This document shows, in pieces, positions 1 to 11,871 of a stretch of DNA of 64,000 nucleotides. Under the pieces are notes generated by a model, which did not search any database, was not told where the DNA came from, and saw only the letters and a list, made by a program, of their open reading frames with translations. A program made the translations under genes and the position numbers. Each line of letters starts with the position of its first letter. The first letter of the stretch is position 1. The DNA is from Ligustrum vulgare. Taxonomy: Eukaryota > Streptophyta > Magnoliopsida > Lamiales > Oleaceae. The DNA lies in the NCBI GenBank assembly GCA_963555705.1, contig OY743183.1:44815466-44879465 (forward strand), written 5' to 3'.

Positions 1-1237
1 ATTGACAATCTCTTTAATACTCTCTGCATCCCGTGAAGATAGACTTGAATTTCTTATTTGTCCATCCCAAATTATATGCCACTTTCCTTATTCATAGTCA
101 ACATATTTTTAGGTTTTCTAATATACTCTTATTTAATATCCATTGTTATCAACAAATATAAAATAATCATATTTATTACGTTATTTAATGTAGGGATATA
201 TTAATAAAATGTAACAAAATTTTTTATTTTCAACAACATTAATTGATATTTTCTTAATCTATGTAAAAATGGGGGCAGACCTATTTTCACGGGACGGAGG
301 GAGTATGTTTTTAAATGAGAACCAAAAGTCAACAACTGGTCAAACAAGATGCTATATTAGATAAACTTATATTCTCAAATCTGCATGTAGTTGGGAATTT
401 CAACTTCCTTTTGACAAATTCTTCTTAGAAATGAATTATAAGCATCTTAAAGCTAAAATCTTGAGGACCATAAAAAAGATGACACATTTAAATTATTCAT
501 TCAATGATTCTTATTGAGATTTTGGTTGGTAGAGTTGTGCCATTGACTGCAATTGTATCTGTATTTGACATATTTTCCAGGCTTAAATTTCGGTTTAGGG
601 GAGAATACATTTTCTAATCATATTTTCCATGCTTGAATTTCGGTTCTTGTGAAGTTTCAAATTGGTTATGTATGTTTGACAAAGACATTAACTATCATAA
701 TGTCATATAATGTTTTCAATGTGTACATGTATAGTTTGTTTTCTCATTTTGTTATTTGTTATTTGTCATATTGTCATTTTTCTTTGGAGACTAAACTAAT
801 CTACATTGACCCGTCATCATAAGTACATAAGTATCAAGAACATGAAGATTTTCATCTGTTTATGAATTTTTTTTATGATGTTTGTGTTTCTGGAAATCTG
901 GAAAAAATTCATTGGAAATCAAAATGAATCTATTTAGATTAATTTGGACTAAAATAGATAGATTTTTATGCGATCAACTTGAATGTTTTTGGGTATATTG
1001 ATGTTGCACCTAATTGAGTAATCAATCCCTTAATCATTGTCTAAATCACTCATCTAGAATGGGAATTCCTTCATCTTTAATATGTTTTTGTCTCTCTATC
1101 TTGATAAAAATTTCTTGAAAATTTAACAAAAAGGATTTGCTCACGCAAATGTGCTTTTTCACATTTCGATTCTTGATGTGAGCTCTTTATGCATAATTAT
1201 TTTCATTTTTACTGATTTTGATTGCTAACTTTGACAG
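1..1237. other. AT-rich non-coding sequence
   Basis: No open frame, RNA gene or clear repeat boundary is visible. The sequence is strongly AT-rich. It leads into the possible exon at 1238 and may be intronic or flanking DNA of that gene fragment. Confidence 0.5.
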
Positions 1238-1998
1238 TTGCAGAACAAAAGAAACAGAAATTCTCTGAAATAAAAGGCAGATTGGAGGATGACGATGCAC
1301 TGGTAAATTATTAATGAGCACATGCAAATTTCTATGTTTTTATGCAAATTTAGACTAATAAATTGCTTTGGCTAAATTTTTAAGATTCATAACATGTACC
1401 TTCAGGCGAGGAGCTTGTCTCCTAATGTGAAAGCTACCCTTCTTGCCAAGTGGACAGAATATAAAATTGACTCGAACAATTTGAAAATTGAAGTGAAGAG
1501 AATAACATCTTCTAATGCCAATCAAGCTGCAAGAATGGTAGATATGATGGGATACTTACGCCCTCCATTTCCTTATTCTATAGTGATTAATGGATTAAAT
1601 GATTTATTTTACTTTGTTTAAATACCTTGAAGTGCTTTGATGTTTTGTCTCTGTGTCATGCAAAACTAGAATGTTTCCGCTACCTGGATTTGTGCATCTC
1701 CCTTTTATTCTTTTCAGAAGGATATTTTATTGTGCTTGAAAAGTTCTTCTTATTAACTAGATTTGGTGAATATTTCTGTACCTGCATGTATAGGCTATTG
1801 GGAGTTGGCTTACCATATTTCCACGCACATGGGTTTCTTGAGTTTGCCTACTTACAATCAAAGGTTTATTTAGATTCCTATAACTTCTCTCTTTATATAT
1901 GCCTTCAATGGTTCCTTGGACTTAAAACTGTACATATGGCTTCAAAGGATCCTTATAATAATCCTTGGTTCTGTTGACAGCATCAAGTGAACCCATAA
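1238..1998 (+). pseudogene. Possible 3' part of an unidentified host gene (split exons)
   Basis: I do not recognise the product. A candidate exon at 1238-1302 follows a TTTGACAG acceptor and ends at a CTG/GTAAAT donor; it encodes a charged stretch (EQKKQKFSEIKGRLEDDDAL). It joins in phase to a second exon starting at 1406 after TTCAG, encoding ARSLSPNVKATLLAKWTEYK and running on to about MMGYLRPPFP near 1570. A third candidate exon at 1794-1863 (after TATAG, before GTTTAT) encodes LLGVGLPYFHAHGFLEFAYL. A last short exon at 1981-1998 follows TTGACAG and ends in TAA. The donor of the second exon is not clear: the plausible donors near 1537 and 1582 do not give the phase needed for the third exon. 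No start codon or 5' part is in the window. It could be a real gene end, a captured gene fragment or chance; the low-complexity-free, charged composition of the first two exons argues for real coding sequence. Confidence 0.33.
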
Positions 1999-2003
1999 AT
2001 TAG

Positions 2004-3484
2004 TAGTTCTTTTGTTTATTGATTCAAAGATAAATTTATTTTCTGGTTATGGGTTTCGCAACTTTTCTTCTTTATGGATTGATTCATATGTTTTAATATT
2101 TATTTTCATTTTTACCTCTCTAATAATTTTTCTTGTTCACCCTAAAATCAACCTAAATGCATTGTTGCGAGGGCAAGCTTGGAAGCACTCCCAACAGGAA
2201 AATGGCCAAAGAAGTGCTCCTAGCAAGCTATCCCATCTAATCAAGAATTCCCACTGGAGCTCATAAATGGAAGGGATGTTGAGAAGACATTTATTGGCCA
2301 ACGGGCAAGAAATGGCTAGTGAAGCACTCTGAGCAAGCCATTCCTCCACATTAATGACCCTTTCATTGGCCAAAACGTATTTCCTATATCTCCCATACCA
2401 AAGAAGGTATCAGGATAGACGATGAAATAGGAAGAAGATTAAATTGTATATTTCTGTAAAGAAGGGAAACAATTGATCTTTTAAACATAGAGGATCAATC
2501 ATCCGTATGCCAGATAATTGCAGCATGTGAGATTGGCGGAGAATTGGAGATGGGGGATACGAAGGTATAACAAAATCTGCAATTTTATAGAGGGGCAAAA
2601 AACAAAGGGACAGAATGCGAATGGCCATATACATGCGTGGCAAGCTTGAAGATCTAAATCTTGGAAAGGCAAAAAGTCAAAATACCAAAAGTGTCTGAAC
2701 ATGCAAGAATATGGAAAAGATTAATATTTGATATTAATTATGCCATATTGGGGGTAATCGTTGGCAAGCAAAAATACTTAATTGAAAGGGCGACGTGAAG
2801 GGAGCTGGGAGATTGAGTAGTCACTGTAGTGCTTGGGCGACAAGACGATTGCAAGAGCGATTGGACGATCAAGCTATATAAGCTTGAAGAAGTGATTTTG
2901 GGCTTCATCCCACGATTCATCCAGTCAATCATCAAGAGTTTCCACATTCTGAGCAGTTGAAGGAAATCATGGAAGTTACTTAAAGCAATGTAGTAGATGT
3001 CAGTTATACAAGGAAGTAGGTGACGGTTATGCAACATGATAGGCAGCAGTTGTTACAAGTCAAGGCGGCAAATCTAGAATTCAAATGCTAGGAAGCAGTT
3101 GTAAATAGTTTTGTATATATAGTAGAAAGTTAGGCATTTAGAAGGACCAATCAATCAACTATCAAATAGAGATATGTAATTTTCTTTATTTTACTTGTCA
3201 AATCTTAATCTAGTTTGTGTGCTTGCGCCCCTTGGAGGCCTTACTTCGCTTTTGTTGTACTCTTTGTGTATACACACCCCTCATTAGGACTTTGTCTCGA
3301 GAGGTTGTTGTTCTTTACACATCGTCTGAATCCCTTTTAATTTGTTACGCGATTACCCACGCAGAAAACAAAACCTAGAAGGGAAATAAGAGATGGACAG
3401 GGCTGTATAGGCCCCTTACTGTACAGGGGGGGGGGGGGGTTACATGCCTCTTTAGTAACTTTTGGAGTCTTCAATCCCCAGCAA
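2004..3484. other. Non-coding, probably old LTR-like debris
   Basis: No coding sequence is supported. A TATATATAG box near 3113 is followed by transcribed-LTR-like sequence rich in short pyrimidine blocks. A run of 14 G residues lies at 3426-3439. No TG/CA borders or target duplication could be set, so no element is named. Confidence 0.35.
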
Positions 3485-3856
3485 TGACAAAATACCTGAA
3501 ACTGCTAGCTGCAATGTTATTATACATAAACGTAACACAATTTTTTAAACAAATAAGAAATAAATAATGCAAAAACGAAAATAAAGATAAATAGGAAATA
3601 ATGAAGCACCTTAACCTGAGACGATTAAACAACGAATGCGACGAAAAATGGGATAACGGTCTCCAATTCAGTCATAATAGAGAATTGGACGGATTACAAA
3701 ACGCTTGCAAACACGGACGAGAACGAGATTATTTTTTTTTTATTACATATAAAACCCCCCAAATCATCATCATATTCAAAATTAAAGGACACAAGAAATC
3801 TAAATAAATATTATTTTTAATTTGAATTGGAGTTTCCAGGGTTAAATCAAATGATT
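3485..3856. repeat. Imperfect direct repeat, copy 1
   Basis: This stretch matches 4717-5037 in the same orientation. Both share the blocks GACAAAATACCTG, CTGCTAGCTG/TTGCTAGCTG, AACGTAACAC, ATAGGAAATAATGAAGCAC, CCTGAGACGA, TGGGATAACGG, CCAATTCAGTCA and TTTCCAGGGTT in the same order. This copy has an extra T-rich insert near 3731. The family is not recognised. The two copies could be the ends of a small decayed element or a local duplication. Confidence 0.75.
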
Positions 3857-4716
3857 TAGCCAAACCTTTTGTCTTTGAAGATTTTCATACCAATATTGTA
3901 TCAATCTTCAATATATCAATAACATTCTAATCATTTTATAAAAACATGAGTTTCTAAACCCTTTTTCCCATAAATTCTTGGAAGACTTGATTGGAATTTT
4001 ATTTCTTATTTTAACAAAAAAAGAGTTTTCTTTAATCCAAATCTAGAGTTTGATCTTTAGGAACAATACAGTGAGAGCAAGAAAATGGAGTAGCAAAGTT
4101 CCCGTGAAGGCAAGAGGCCATTGAAGGGAGTTGTTTGCAGTCTGCAGATACAGAGCTCAAAGGTCACTTGGTTCTAGAGTCAAAGGCCCATATCAAAATT
4201 AAGGTAAAACTATTATTTTTGTTAAACTTAGAAATAATTCTCTTAAGATCTTAGAGAATCGCAGGGATTATTATCATTATGTAGTTTAATATTATCATGA
4301 TGTTTGTGTTAATATCTGAACAGTTTAATTGCAGTATATAAAATGCCAGGATATACAATTAAATGATTAGATAACCTTCTAGAGAAATTGATAGAAAAAA
4401 AAAGGTATTAAATTTCAATTAGAAAATGGAAATATATCATTTGAAGAATATGATAGACTTTTAGGAAAATATGAATAATATGTTGCAGATTATTGTAATT
4501 TACTAGATCATAGAATGGATTTATATAGTAATAAAAGAAATATGAGATAAAATTACTATATTATTGTTCTAAAATAAATCAACCAGACTAGTAAATGACA
4601 TATCTTGTATTATTAATAGAAAAAGGACAACATTTTAATTACACAAATAAAAAAATTTCTTTTAGCAACGTGTAAGGAAAGTGTAAGAAGAAAAGTGTAC
4701 AAATAGCATGGACCAT
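3857..4716. other. Spacer between the two direct-repeat copies
   Basis: About 860 bp of AT-rich sequence with no intact reading frame. Short, heavily interrupted coding-like stretches occur near 4360-4550 but contain several stops and match nothing I recognise. Confidence 0.4.
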
Positions 4717-5037
4717 GACAAAATACCTGCAATTGCTAGCTGTAGCGTTATTAAACATAAACGTAACACGGTTTTTTAAACAAAAAAGAAACAAATAATG
4801 TATATACGAAAATAAAGATAAATAGGAAATAATGAAGCACTTTAACCTGAGACGAGTAAATGAAGAATGTGACGGAAAATGGGATAACGGACTCCAATTC
4901 AGTCACAATGGAGAATTGAACGGATTACAAAACATTTTCAAGTTGCAAACACGGATGGGAACAAGATTATATTGATTTCAAAAAGATTAACAAATATTGT
5001 TTTTAATCTGAATAGGGGTTTCCAGGGTTTGATCAAA
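4717..5037. repeat. Imperfect direct repeat, copy 2
   Basis: Second copy of the repeat at 3485-3856, same strand, shorter because it lacks the T-rich insert. Differences are scattered substitutions plus small indels. Confidence 0.75.
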
Positions 5038-5163
5038 TGAAATTGCTTGACATCCATTTCCTTTTAATATTATTATGAAATGAAATTACTTGGCATCCAT
5101 TTCCTTTTAAGATTATTGTGAAATGAAATTAATTGACATCCATTTCTTTTTAAAATTCTTGTG
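5035..5163. repeat. 43-bp tandem repeat, three units
   Basis: Three adjacent 43-bp units lie at 5035-5077, 5078-5120 and 5121-5163. Each begins AAATGAAATT, contains GACATCCATTTC or GGCATCCATTTC, and ends in TATG or TGTG. Units differ by a few substitutions and no indels. Confidence 0.9.
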
Positions 5164-7331
5164 TAGTATTTATGGATGTGATGAAATGTCCAAAAGTGTT
5201 ATTCGTTTCATAAATCATACGTCCAAAGGAAAAGAAAGTTCTCTGTAAAATATGACCTTTAATCCCTTATCATAAAACATATCGAGGAACAAAAATTCAA
5301 CAATATCCCTTGTGGTTTAACCACATAGATGGTCTTTCTCTCCAGAGCAGCAGCCATACTACCAAATGCTCAGCATGTATGATGTATCTCGAATTCCCGT
5401 AATGCAAAGAACCATAGCATTTTAAAGGGACAATATACTATTTTGAACATCATTCTTTCACAATAGTATTCATTCCTAGCATGCAAAATAATTGAACAAC
5501 GTTTCAACATGATAATAGAATTTCAATAGGACTTGGTCAAGAAATTGAACTGGGTTCTCCCAGACCCGCAGAGCAGAGGTGCATAATTTGAACTCCAACA
5601 AGAGCACATTAAACCTTGAGATATACGCAATCAAGTAACCCTCATTTATACCAAAACCATTAAAACTCACGAATATCTCAAGTACAGTGGAAACAACATA
5701 TATAAAGCCTGTTGATATGTGATCTTACGTGGAATATGGGTGATGACGTATGGCCCAACATATGACAAAAATGATGATGCATGACCTAAATATAGCGCAT
5801 GACCTCAGTAGCAGACCCTTCATGCATGATGATTGCACCACGAATGATGCTCCAAAATAAATTCCCTACTCCTTGATACTTTTGAAACCTTTGATAATCG
5901 GAATCCTTCTTACTTAGTCGTTGGATATAACAAGCTCTCTATTCAATATTTTTCCAATTAACAATTTAGAATAAGCTCTCTAAATTAACTAATTGAAAGA
6001 TTAAACTCTTAAGGATAGCTTATTAAAGGCAACAAACTCATAAGCTCAATTTATTTAACCTACATCACATTCCACTTGCAAGATAGAGATTTGCTCTATT
6101 CAAGTCACTCTTGCATTTGTTACAAACTATCTTGGTAACTTAACAATTACTGATTAAGCACCAAAATATGACATTAATCATTCTAAATCTATTACTTAGT
6201 AGGCCTCCAAAGTAATAAAGAAAGAACAATATGACATGAAATCAATGGAATGTAAACACAATCAAAATATATAATGAAATAAACTTAGTTTTTATAAACT
6301 AAAAACCCATGTCTAGATGCTTCAACTTCTTCCCCAATCAAAGGTGAATTTAGCTACTCATGTTACTCATAATGTAAACATCAAGTATAAGAAATACAAG
6401 CATGAGAAAAATAAAAAAGAAAGAGTAAAGAAAGCTTAGTGATGGGAATTGTTATAAATTCCTCCAAGAAACCTCCTTTGAATTCCTCTATTGAATTCTC
6501 ACAAAGATTGATTTCTTCTCTTTGTTGTAGTGTGTAAGAAGTGTATGTAAGAGGTGTCTTCTCCTTCATTTGCCCTTTCTATTTATAGAGTGAAATAGCA
6601 TCTCCTTTAGGATAAGATAATGTCCATTTGCAAGAATTATTCTCTTCCATCATGAATTGTTCCCATCCACTATTGATCTTATCTTTTCTTTTCTACCATT
6701 TTCTCCATTCCTTTTCAACTTTTGTCTCCATTAATTTGTGTCTAGTCTTTGTGCCCATACCTTTGCATAATGGATTACTAAAACAATTGAAATCATGCAG
6801 AAAATAGGATTTTGAACTCTCTTCTTTGGACGCACAACAAATCTTTCCTCCGACTAGTTGTCAGTAATTTAATCGTAACTTCTTCATCCCACATCCGATC
6901 AACACGATTCGAAATTCTGTGGAAATATGACTCAAAGGGATACAATTCATCTAGAAAAGACATTTTCAAATTCGAATGTTTATGGGGGTGAAACATGAGC
7001 CTTAATATGAAGCTGAAAGTTTTGAGCATAAATTGTTCGGCTAGAATTCCTTCGTTTTCGTCCGTTTGCATTTATCTCACCCAATTTAGCTTCCAAATCT
7101 TCCAATTAAATCTTTAGCATCATGTGAGAGCATAGAATTTGTTCGAGTCATCTTTCTAAAATTTTGCATTTAAGTCCCCAAACTTTGAGTTTTCTCACTT
7201 TAGTTCAATTTTGCTGTCAATTTCCTTTGATTTCTTCATTTCGCATCGAATTTCACCTAATACATAAAATATAATTAAATTAAGCTATAATTCATTAAAA
7301 TCAATAACAAATATTCTAGTTTAATGATTAA
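5164..7331. other. Non-coding DNA, probably antisense LTR debris in its right part
   Basis: No supported gene. The right part reads on the minus strand like a retrotransposon LTR ('gggac(t)taaatgcaa'-type phrases around 7150-7200) and ends at the hairpin at 7332-7357. The left border is not visible. Confidence 0.35.
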
Positions 7332-7357
7332 GATAAGTGTACAAAATACACTTATCA
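7332..7357 (-). repeat. Terminal hairpin of an LTR-like element
   Basis: GATAAGTGTA and TACACTTATC form perfect 10-bp inverted arms around CAAAA. On the minus strand the sequence begins TGATAAGTGTA, as an LTR start would. A related but looser arm pair (AAGTGCA/TACACTT) starts the plus-strand sequence at 7732. Confidence 0.6.
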
Positions 7358-7731
7358 CATAACCTGCATGTCAACAAATGCAAGACCTGAACGCTCTCCA
7401 GAAGAGTTGAGATATCAAAGAAGAACTGGAGGCAAAGACTACAACAAATACTAGATGGAGCATTGGTTGTCTATTTATGCTTTGAAGTCAAAGAGTATTT
7501 AATACATTTATTCTGACATTAGGACAATTGTACTTCCTAAAAGTCAACCACTTTGTACTTTATAAAGAACTCAAGAAGTTCAGTTGACAGTACTTGTTAT
7601 TTGGTTAGACATTGTAATAAATTAGCTCACCCATTTTTTCCTATAAATATAAGGGAGAGTGGCTCGCAAATGGATCCCAATCTTGGCTATTCTAAGCTAC
7701 AAACTCTCAATATAAGAGATCCTGTGTAGAC
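7358..7731. other. Short spacer between two opposed LTR-like ends
   Basis: No coding sequence. A promoter-like CCTATAAATATAAGG lies near 7640. The segment separates an antisense LTR-like start (7357) from a sense LTR-like start (7732) and may belong to a third element. Confidence 0.3.
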
Positions 7732-9239
7732 TGTTAAGTGCATTTTTATACACTTTTTATACCTTTAAATTAGCATATTTTGGAATATCTTGAGCAAATA
7801 TCTACTAATTTATACAGATTTTGTGTTTAAATAGGTTAATATCCAAGTTTGAGGCCAAAAATTACAAAAGGAGTGCAAATTATGCTGAAATTGAAAGTCC
7901 GGGGGACTATTTTGTTATTTTCGGGAAGTTGTAGACCTGCTGTACAATTTAACCTAGGGACCAGATTGCAAATTTCCAAAAGTTGAAGGACTTCAAGTGC
8001 AATTTTAGAAGGACCTATTTGAAAGAAATATGAAAGTTTGGGGACTAAATTGATCAGCACTGAAAGATGGAGGACTAGATTGTAATTACGAAAGGGACTA
8101 GGCTGCAAAGAACCATCTCAGCTGAGCCACGTGAACGCGTGGCTCGAACCAAGTTGCGTATGCGACTTAGACCATGAAACGGATCTGAGAAAAAAAGACA
8201 GCAGAATTCGGTTCAAATTTTAAAAAAAAAAAATTCGGGCCGGACCGGGTCAACCTGGTTCGGTCCATTTCACTGTGTACGTGGATCTGAACGTTTTTAG
8301 GGCATTTTAGTGTATTTTTGAGTGGTATAAATACCAAAATTTGAGTAAAAATTAGGGTTAGATTTTATTCTTGCCCCTTTTTATTTTGCTTGCATTTTTT
8401 CTTTGTATTTTTGCTCTCCAACTTTATGTTTTTAATGCATTTTATCTCTTAAGCTTTTGTGTTTTTACTTGCTTTGTCTAATGTCAAGCTTATTATTGTT
8501 GTTGAAGTTTCATTATTAATCTTTTGAATTAGTTTGTTGTTAAAATGATTTTGTTAGTTGTTAAATGTTCTTATTACTTTATTATGAGTTAATTTTTATT
8601 TATGGGCTAAAAGTATTTTGTTGGGATGATTGGTGTTACTTAACTTTACTTAGTTATTTTAAGTTTGTTTATTTATTTTGAGTTATTTACTTTCAAGCAT
8701 TTGTATTTATGATTATCGTCTTTTAATATTATGTACTTTATTTTATGTTTATTGTCTTGCATTTAGCTATCTTTAGTAGTTAATTTTATTTACAAAATAT
8801 AAATTAATTAAGTGTTGTTTAAGTGAAATCATGAATTCCAACTTTTTAATATTCCATTTTCTTTATTATTGTTAGAATTTATAGTTAGTTTGTTTATGTA
8901 TTATTTTCACTAAAAAATTCAAAAATTTATTGTGTGACTTCGTCGTTAAAATTAAATTAACTAGAGTGTGTAATTGAGTATATATTCCGAGATCGACAAC
9001 CCGAACTCAAAAAGTCCACTTTATTACTTGAACGCGATCCGTGCGCTTGCGGTACACAATTTTAGCGAACATAGACCCATGATCAAGCATGGTCTGTGGT
9101 TCACTTCTTACATTCATTTTATTTCGTTGTATAGCTAACATTCACCTCATTTTATATGCACTTATGTTACATAACACGCACTCACCTATTTTTCTTGCTG
9201 ACTTTAAATACAATTATTTCAACCGTCAACAAAAGCCTA
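7732..9239 (+). mobile_element. LTR-like fragment of an unclassified retrotransposon
   Basis: The sequence begins TGTTAAGTGCATTTTTATAC. It has a TATA box (GTGGTATAAATACC, about 8320-8333) followed by T-rich leader-like sequence. Near 8995-9062 it carries a phrase (ACTCAAAAAGTCCACTT then ATTACTTGA then a GCGATCCGTGCGCTTGC-like block) that also occurs inverted at 59835-59990, so this phrase is a conserved LTR 3' motif. No PBS, partner LTR or coding region was found. It is interrupted on the right by another LTR at 9240. Confidence 0.5.
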
Positions 9240-9835
9240 TGTAATACCGCTTTTCATTTCGTGCCCCTTTGAGATTTCACGTAATATTTATGTCAATGTT
9301 ATTATAAATTTAAATTTTATTAATTTTTATGTCAATGATTTGAATTATTTTACAGTGGAAGGACTTGGATGCCGTCTCGATTCATGTACCTATTAGAAAA
9401 CTCATAAATTGTTTACGTGCAATTTCATGTGATTATTTGTCTTAATTGCCTAAACAAGTTATTTTCTATTCTGTTGTATTAAATTGAAAGTTGGGGGAAA
9501 GTTTGGTAGCAATTGGAGAGGAAATAAAACTTATAGACTCAATTAAACAAAGGAGGAGATTTGAAGGACTGATTTGCAAATTTCAAAAGTTTAACTCTTA
9601 ATCCTAACCTAAACCCTCAGAAATCACTTCGTTTCCTCTCTCACGACCTCGAAGCTCCCCCCTGCTACTCGCCTCTCTTCCCTCCTAATCGTCGGCCACC
9701 AAACAACGATCACCGCCACCCAAAGGTAACACTCCTCTCCCCTACCCTCCGCCCTCACGCGAAAACACCTAACCTCGATTTAACGCACACGCACACACAA
9801 TAGCTCACACACTCACGACTTTACACACACATCAC
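9240..9835 (+). mobile_element. Truncated LTR, same family as the solo LTR at 20884-23556
   Basis: Starting TGTAATACCGC, this segment is the same sequence as the reverse complement of 23556 down to about 22950. Shared blocks include CGCTTTTCATTTCGTGCCC, TTTCACGTAATATTTATG, the TGGAAGGA..TGG..GCCGTC phrase and a CACACA-rich stretch. Only about the first 600 bp of a roughly 2.67-kb LTR remain. It ends abruptly where element A begins at about 9836. Confidence 0.75.
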
Positions 9836-9933
9836 AAGAGTGGTAAAAGGCAAGAGTGGTGAGCTCATTAGAGGGTAAAGGCCTAATTGAGTGAAACACG
9901 AGCGAAAATATTTTGTGAGAACACTTGCACTCC

Positions 9934-11080
9934 ATGACTAATACACATACTTCTAGTGGAAAAAATTCCAATGCACAAACTCAAGAGTGAGGGATATGAT
10001 ACAAGCTCTCACGGTTACCATGACGAATATGGGAGGAAGGTTGGAGGGGAGGTTAGCAAGGTTGGAGACTAGGAGGGAAATTCCACCCCTAAGGGATGAT
10101 AATATTAGGAGGGGTGATAGGAGAAGGGCTAGAGATGAGTATGAGGATGATGATGTTGATGATGATGAATTGGAGAGTGAAGGGGCAGTGACCAACATTG
10201 GAACATGGGTAGGAATAGAGGAGGTAGGAATGTGAGGGAAGTTGGTCGAGGTCATGGGAGGAACCCTAGAGGTAGGGATGCAGTGGATGGTAATCTTGGA
10301 AGCATAAAAATGAGAATTCCTTCTTTCCATGGGAAGAGTGATCCGGATGCTTACTTAGAATGGGAAAGGAAAATGAAATTGATTTTTGAATGACATAGGT
10401 ACTCTGAGAATAAAAAGGTTAAGTTAGTGGTAGTGGAATTTGCCGACTATGCCTTAGCTTGGTGGGATAATTTATTGCTCACTAGGAGAAGGAATCTAGA
10501 GGGTAGTGTGGATATTTGGGATGAGTTGAAGAGTCTTATGAGGAGAAGATTTGTACCTAGTCACTACTATAGGGGGCTCTATCAAAGATTAAAAACTCTT
10601 ACTCAAGGATCTAGAGGGGTTGAAGATTATTACAAGGAGTTGGAGAAGGCCTTGATGAGGGCTAATATAGAGGAGGATAGAGAGGCCATCATGGCTTGAT
10701 TTATGAGTGGGTTGAATAGGGAGATAGCCAATGTGGTGGAGTTAAACCATTATATGGAGATGGAGGAGTTGGTGTACATGACTATCAAAGTGGAGGCTCC
10801 ATTGAAAAAGGAGCAATTTAAAAAGAAGGGACAAGAACATTTTTTGGGGGGTCCTAGTTCCACTTGGAAGTCTAAGTGGGGGAGTGATAAGGTTGATAAA
10901 GCACCACTTAAGGACAACATTGAAACATTCAAAGGGAAGGAAGTTGGCTTCATCATGGATAAGCCCAAGGTATTCCTACCGCTTCTAGGAGTCGAGCTAT
11001 TGAATGCTTTAAATGTAGGGGTCAGGGGAATTATTCTCGAGAGTGCCCTAACAATATGGTGATGTTCATTAAGAATGGGG
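9934..11080 (+). pseudogene. gag: Gag of element A (frameshifted)
   Basis: Gag forms the nucleocapsid core of a Ty3/gypsy element. I chose the ATG at 9934 because the equivalent ATG opens gag in element B at 17082 in the same context. The frame breaks after 18 codons through a one-base loss relative to B, shifts again near 10190, and meets in-frame stops near 10391 and 10697. Recognisable parts are an Arg/Asp-rich stretch (GDRRRARDEYEDDDVDDDE), the core region with KMRIPSFHGKSDPDAYLEWE and a WWDNLLLTRRR segment, and a zinc knuckle at 11005-11046. The knuckle reads CFKCRGQGNYSREC, so the zinc-binding His of the CCHC motif is Asn. Element B keeps His at that position. Confidence 0.85.
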
Positions 11081-11254
11081 AGTGGTACTCGGAAGATGAA
11101 GAGGACAAAGAGAGAGTGCAAGGTGGGGATGATAGTGATGGTGAGGAAGAAGAGGTGGAGGGAGTTGTTAGTCCACCCAAGTCCTTGGTCACCATCAGGT
11201 CTCTCAACACGCAAGCCAAGGTGGATGAGATGGCTAAGCAAAGAGAATATTTTC

Positions 11255-11560
11255 CACACTAGGTATCTTGTGAGGGACAAAGCTTGTAGTCTCATCATTG
11301 ATGGAGGAAGTTGCACCAATGTGGCTAGTACTAGTATGGTGGAGAAGTTGGAATTAACCTTAATGCCACATTCTAATACTTATAAGTTACAATGGTTGGG
11401 TGATTATGGTGAGTTGAAGATAAGTAAGCAAGTACTTCTTACTTTCAACATTGCTACATATGAAGATCAAATACTTTGTGATGTGGTTCCCATGCAAGCT
11501 ACACATATATTATTGGGTAGGCCATGACAATATGATAGGAGAGTATTGCATGATGGAAGG
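11255..11560 (+). pseudogene. Aspartic protease domain of element A
   Basis: The domain would process the Gag-Pol polyprotein. It shows SLIIDGGSCTNVAS, a variant of the retropepsin D-S/T-G active site found in this plant group, followed by LQWLGDYGELK and the conserved tail DVVPMQATHILLGRP. An in-frame TGA at about 11525 follows GRP, where element B has TGG. A Lys/Glu-rich linker of roughly 80 codons (11640-11870) joins it to RT. Confidence 0.8.
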
Positions 11561-11871
11561 AAAAATAGGTATAACTTCCAAATGAATGGGAAGCCCGTAA
11601 CACTACTACCTTTGAGTTGGAAAGAAGTTTATAAAGACCAATTGAAACTCAAAAGGGAGGAGGAAGAGGAAAAAGAAAAAAGAAAAAAAATAAAGATGGA
11701 GATGAGTAGGGCACAAAAAAAGAATGCAAAAGGGGGGGGGGAGAAAAGTGGTGAAAAAAATGAGGGGGTGAAAGAGAAAAGAAAGAGAGCAAAAGATGTT
11801 GGGAAAAAAATAAATTTTTATGCTAGTATGGGATATGTGGAGAGAGCGTTAAAAGAAAGCATCACATCCTT

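Noticed and set aside
1627..1977. 116-codon plus-strand frame
   Set aside because: It starts without a plausible context, is hydrophobic by base composition and spans apparent introns. Only its inner part 1794-1863 was kept as a possible exon.
4360..4560. Possible reverse-transcribing-virus-like coding remnant
   Set aside because: Only short stop-riddled stretches are visible and no diagnostic motif could be found, so no assignment is justified.
10750..11319. 189-codon minus-strand open frame
   Set aside because: It lies opposite gag and protease of element A, whose motifs are clear on the plus strand. The composition is that of a reverse-strand shadow.
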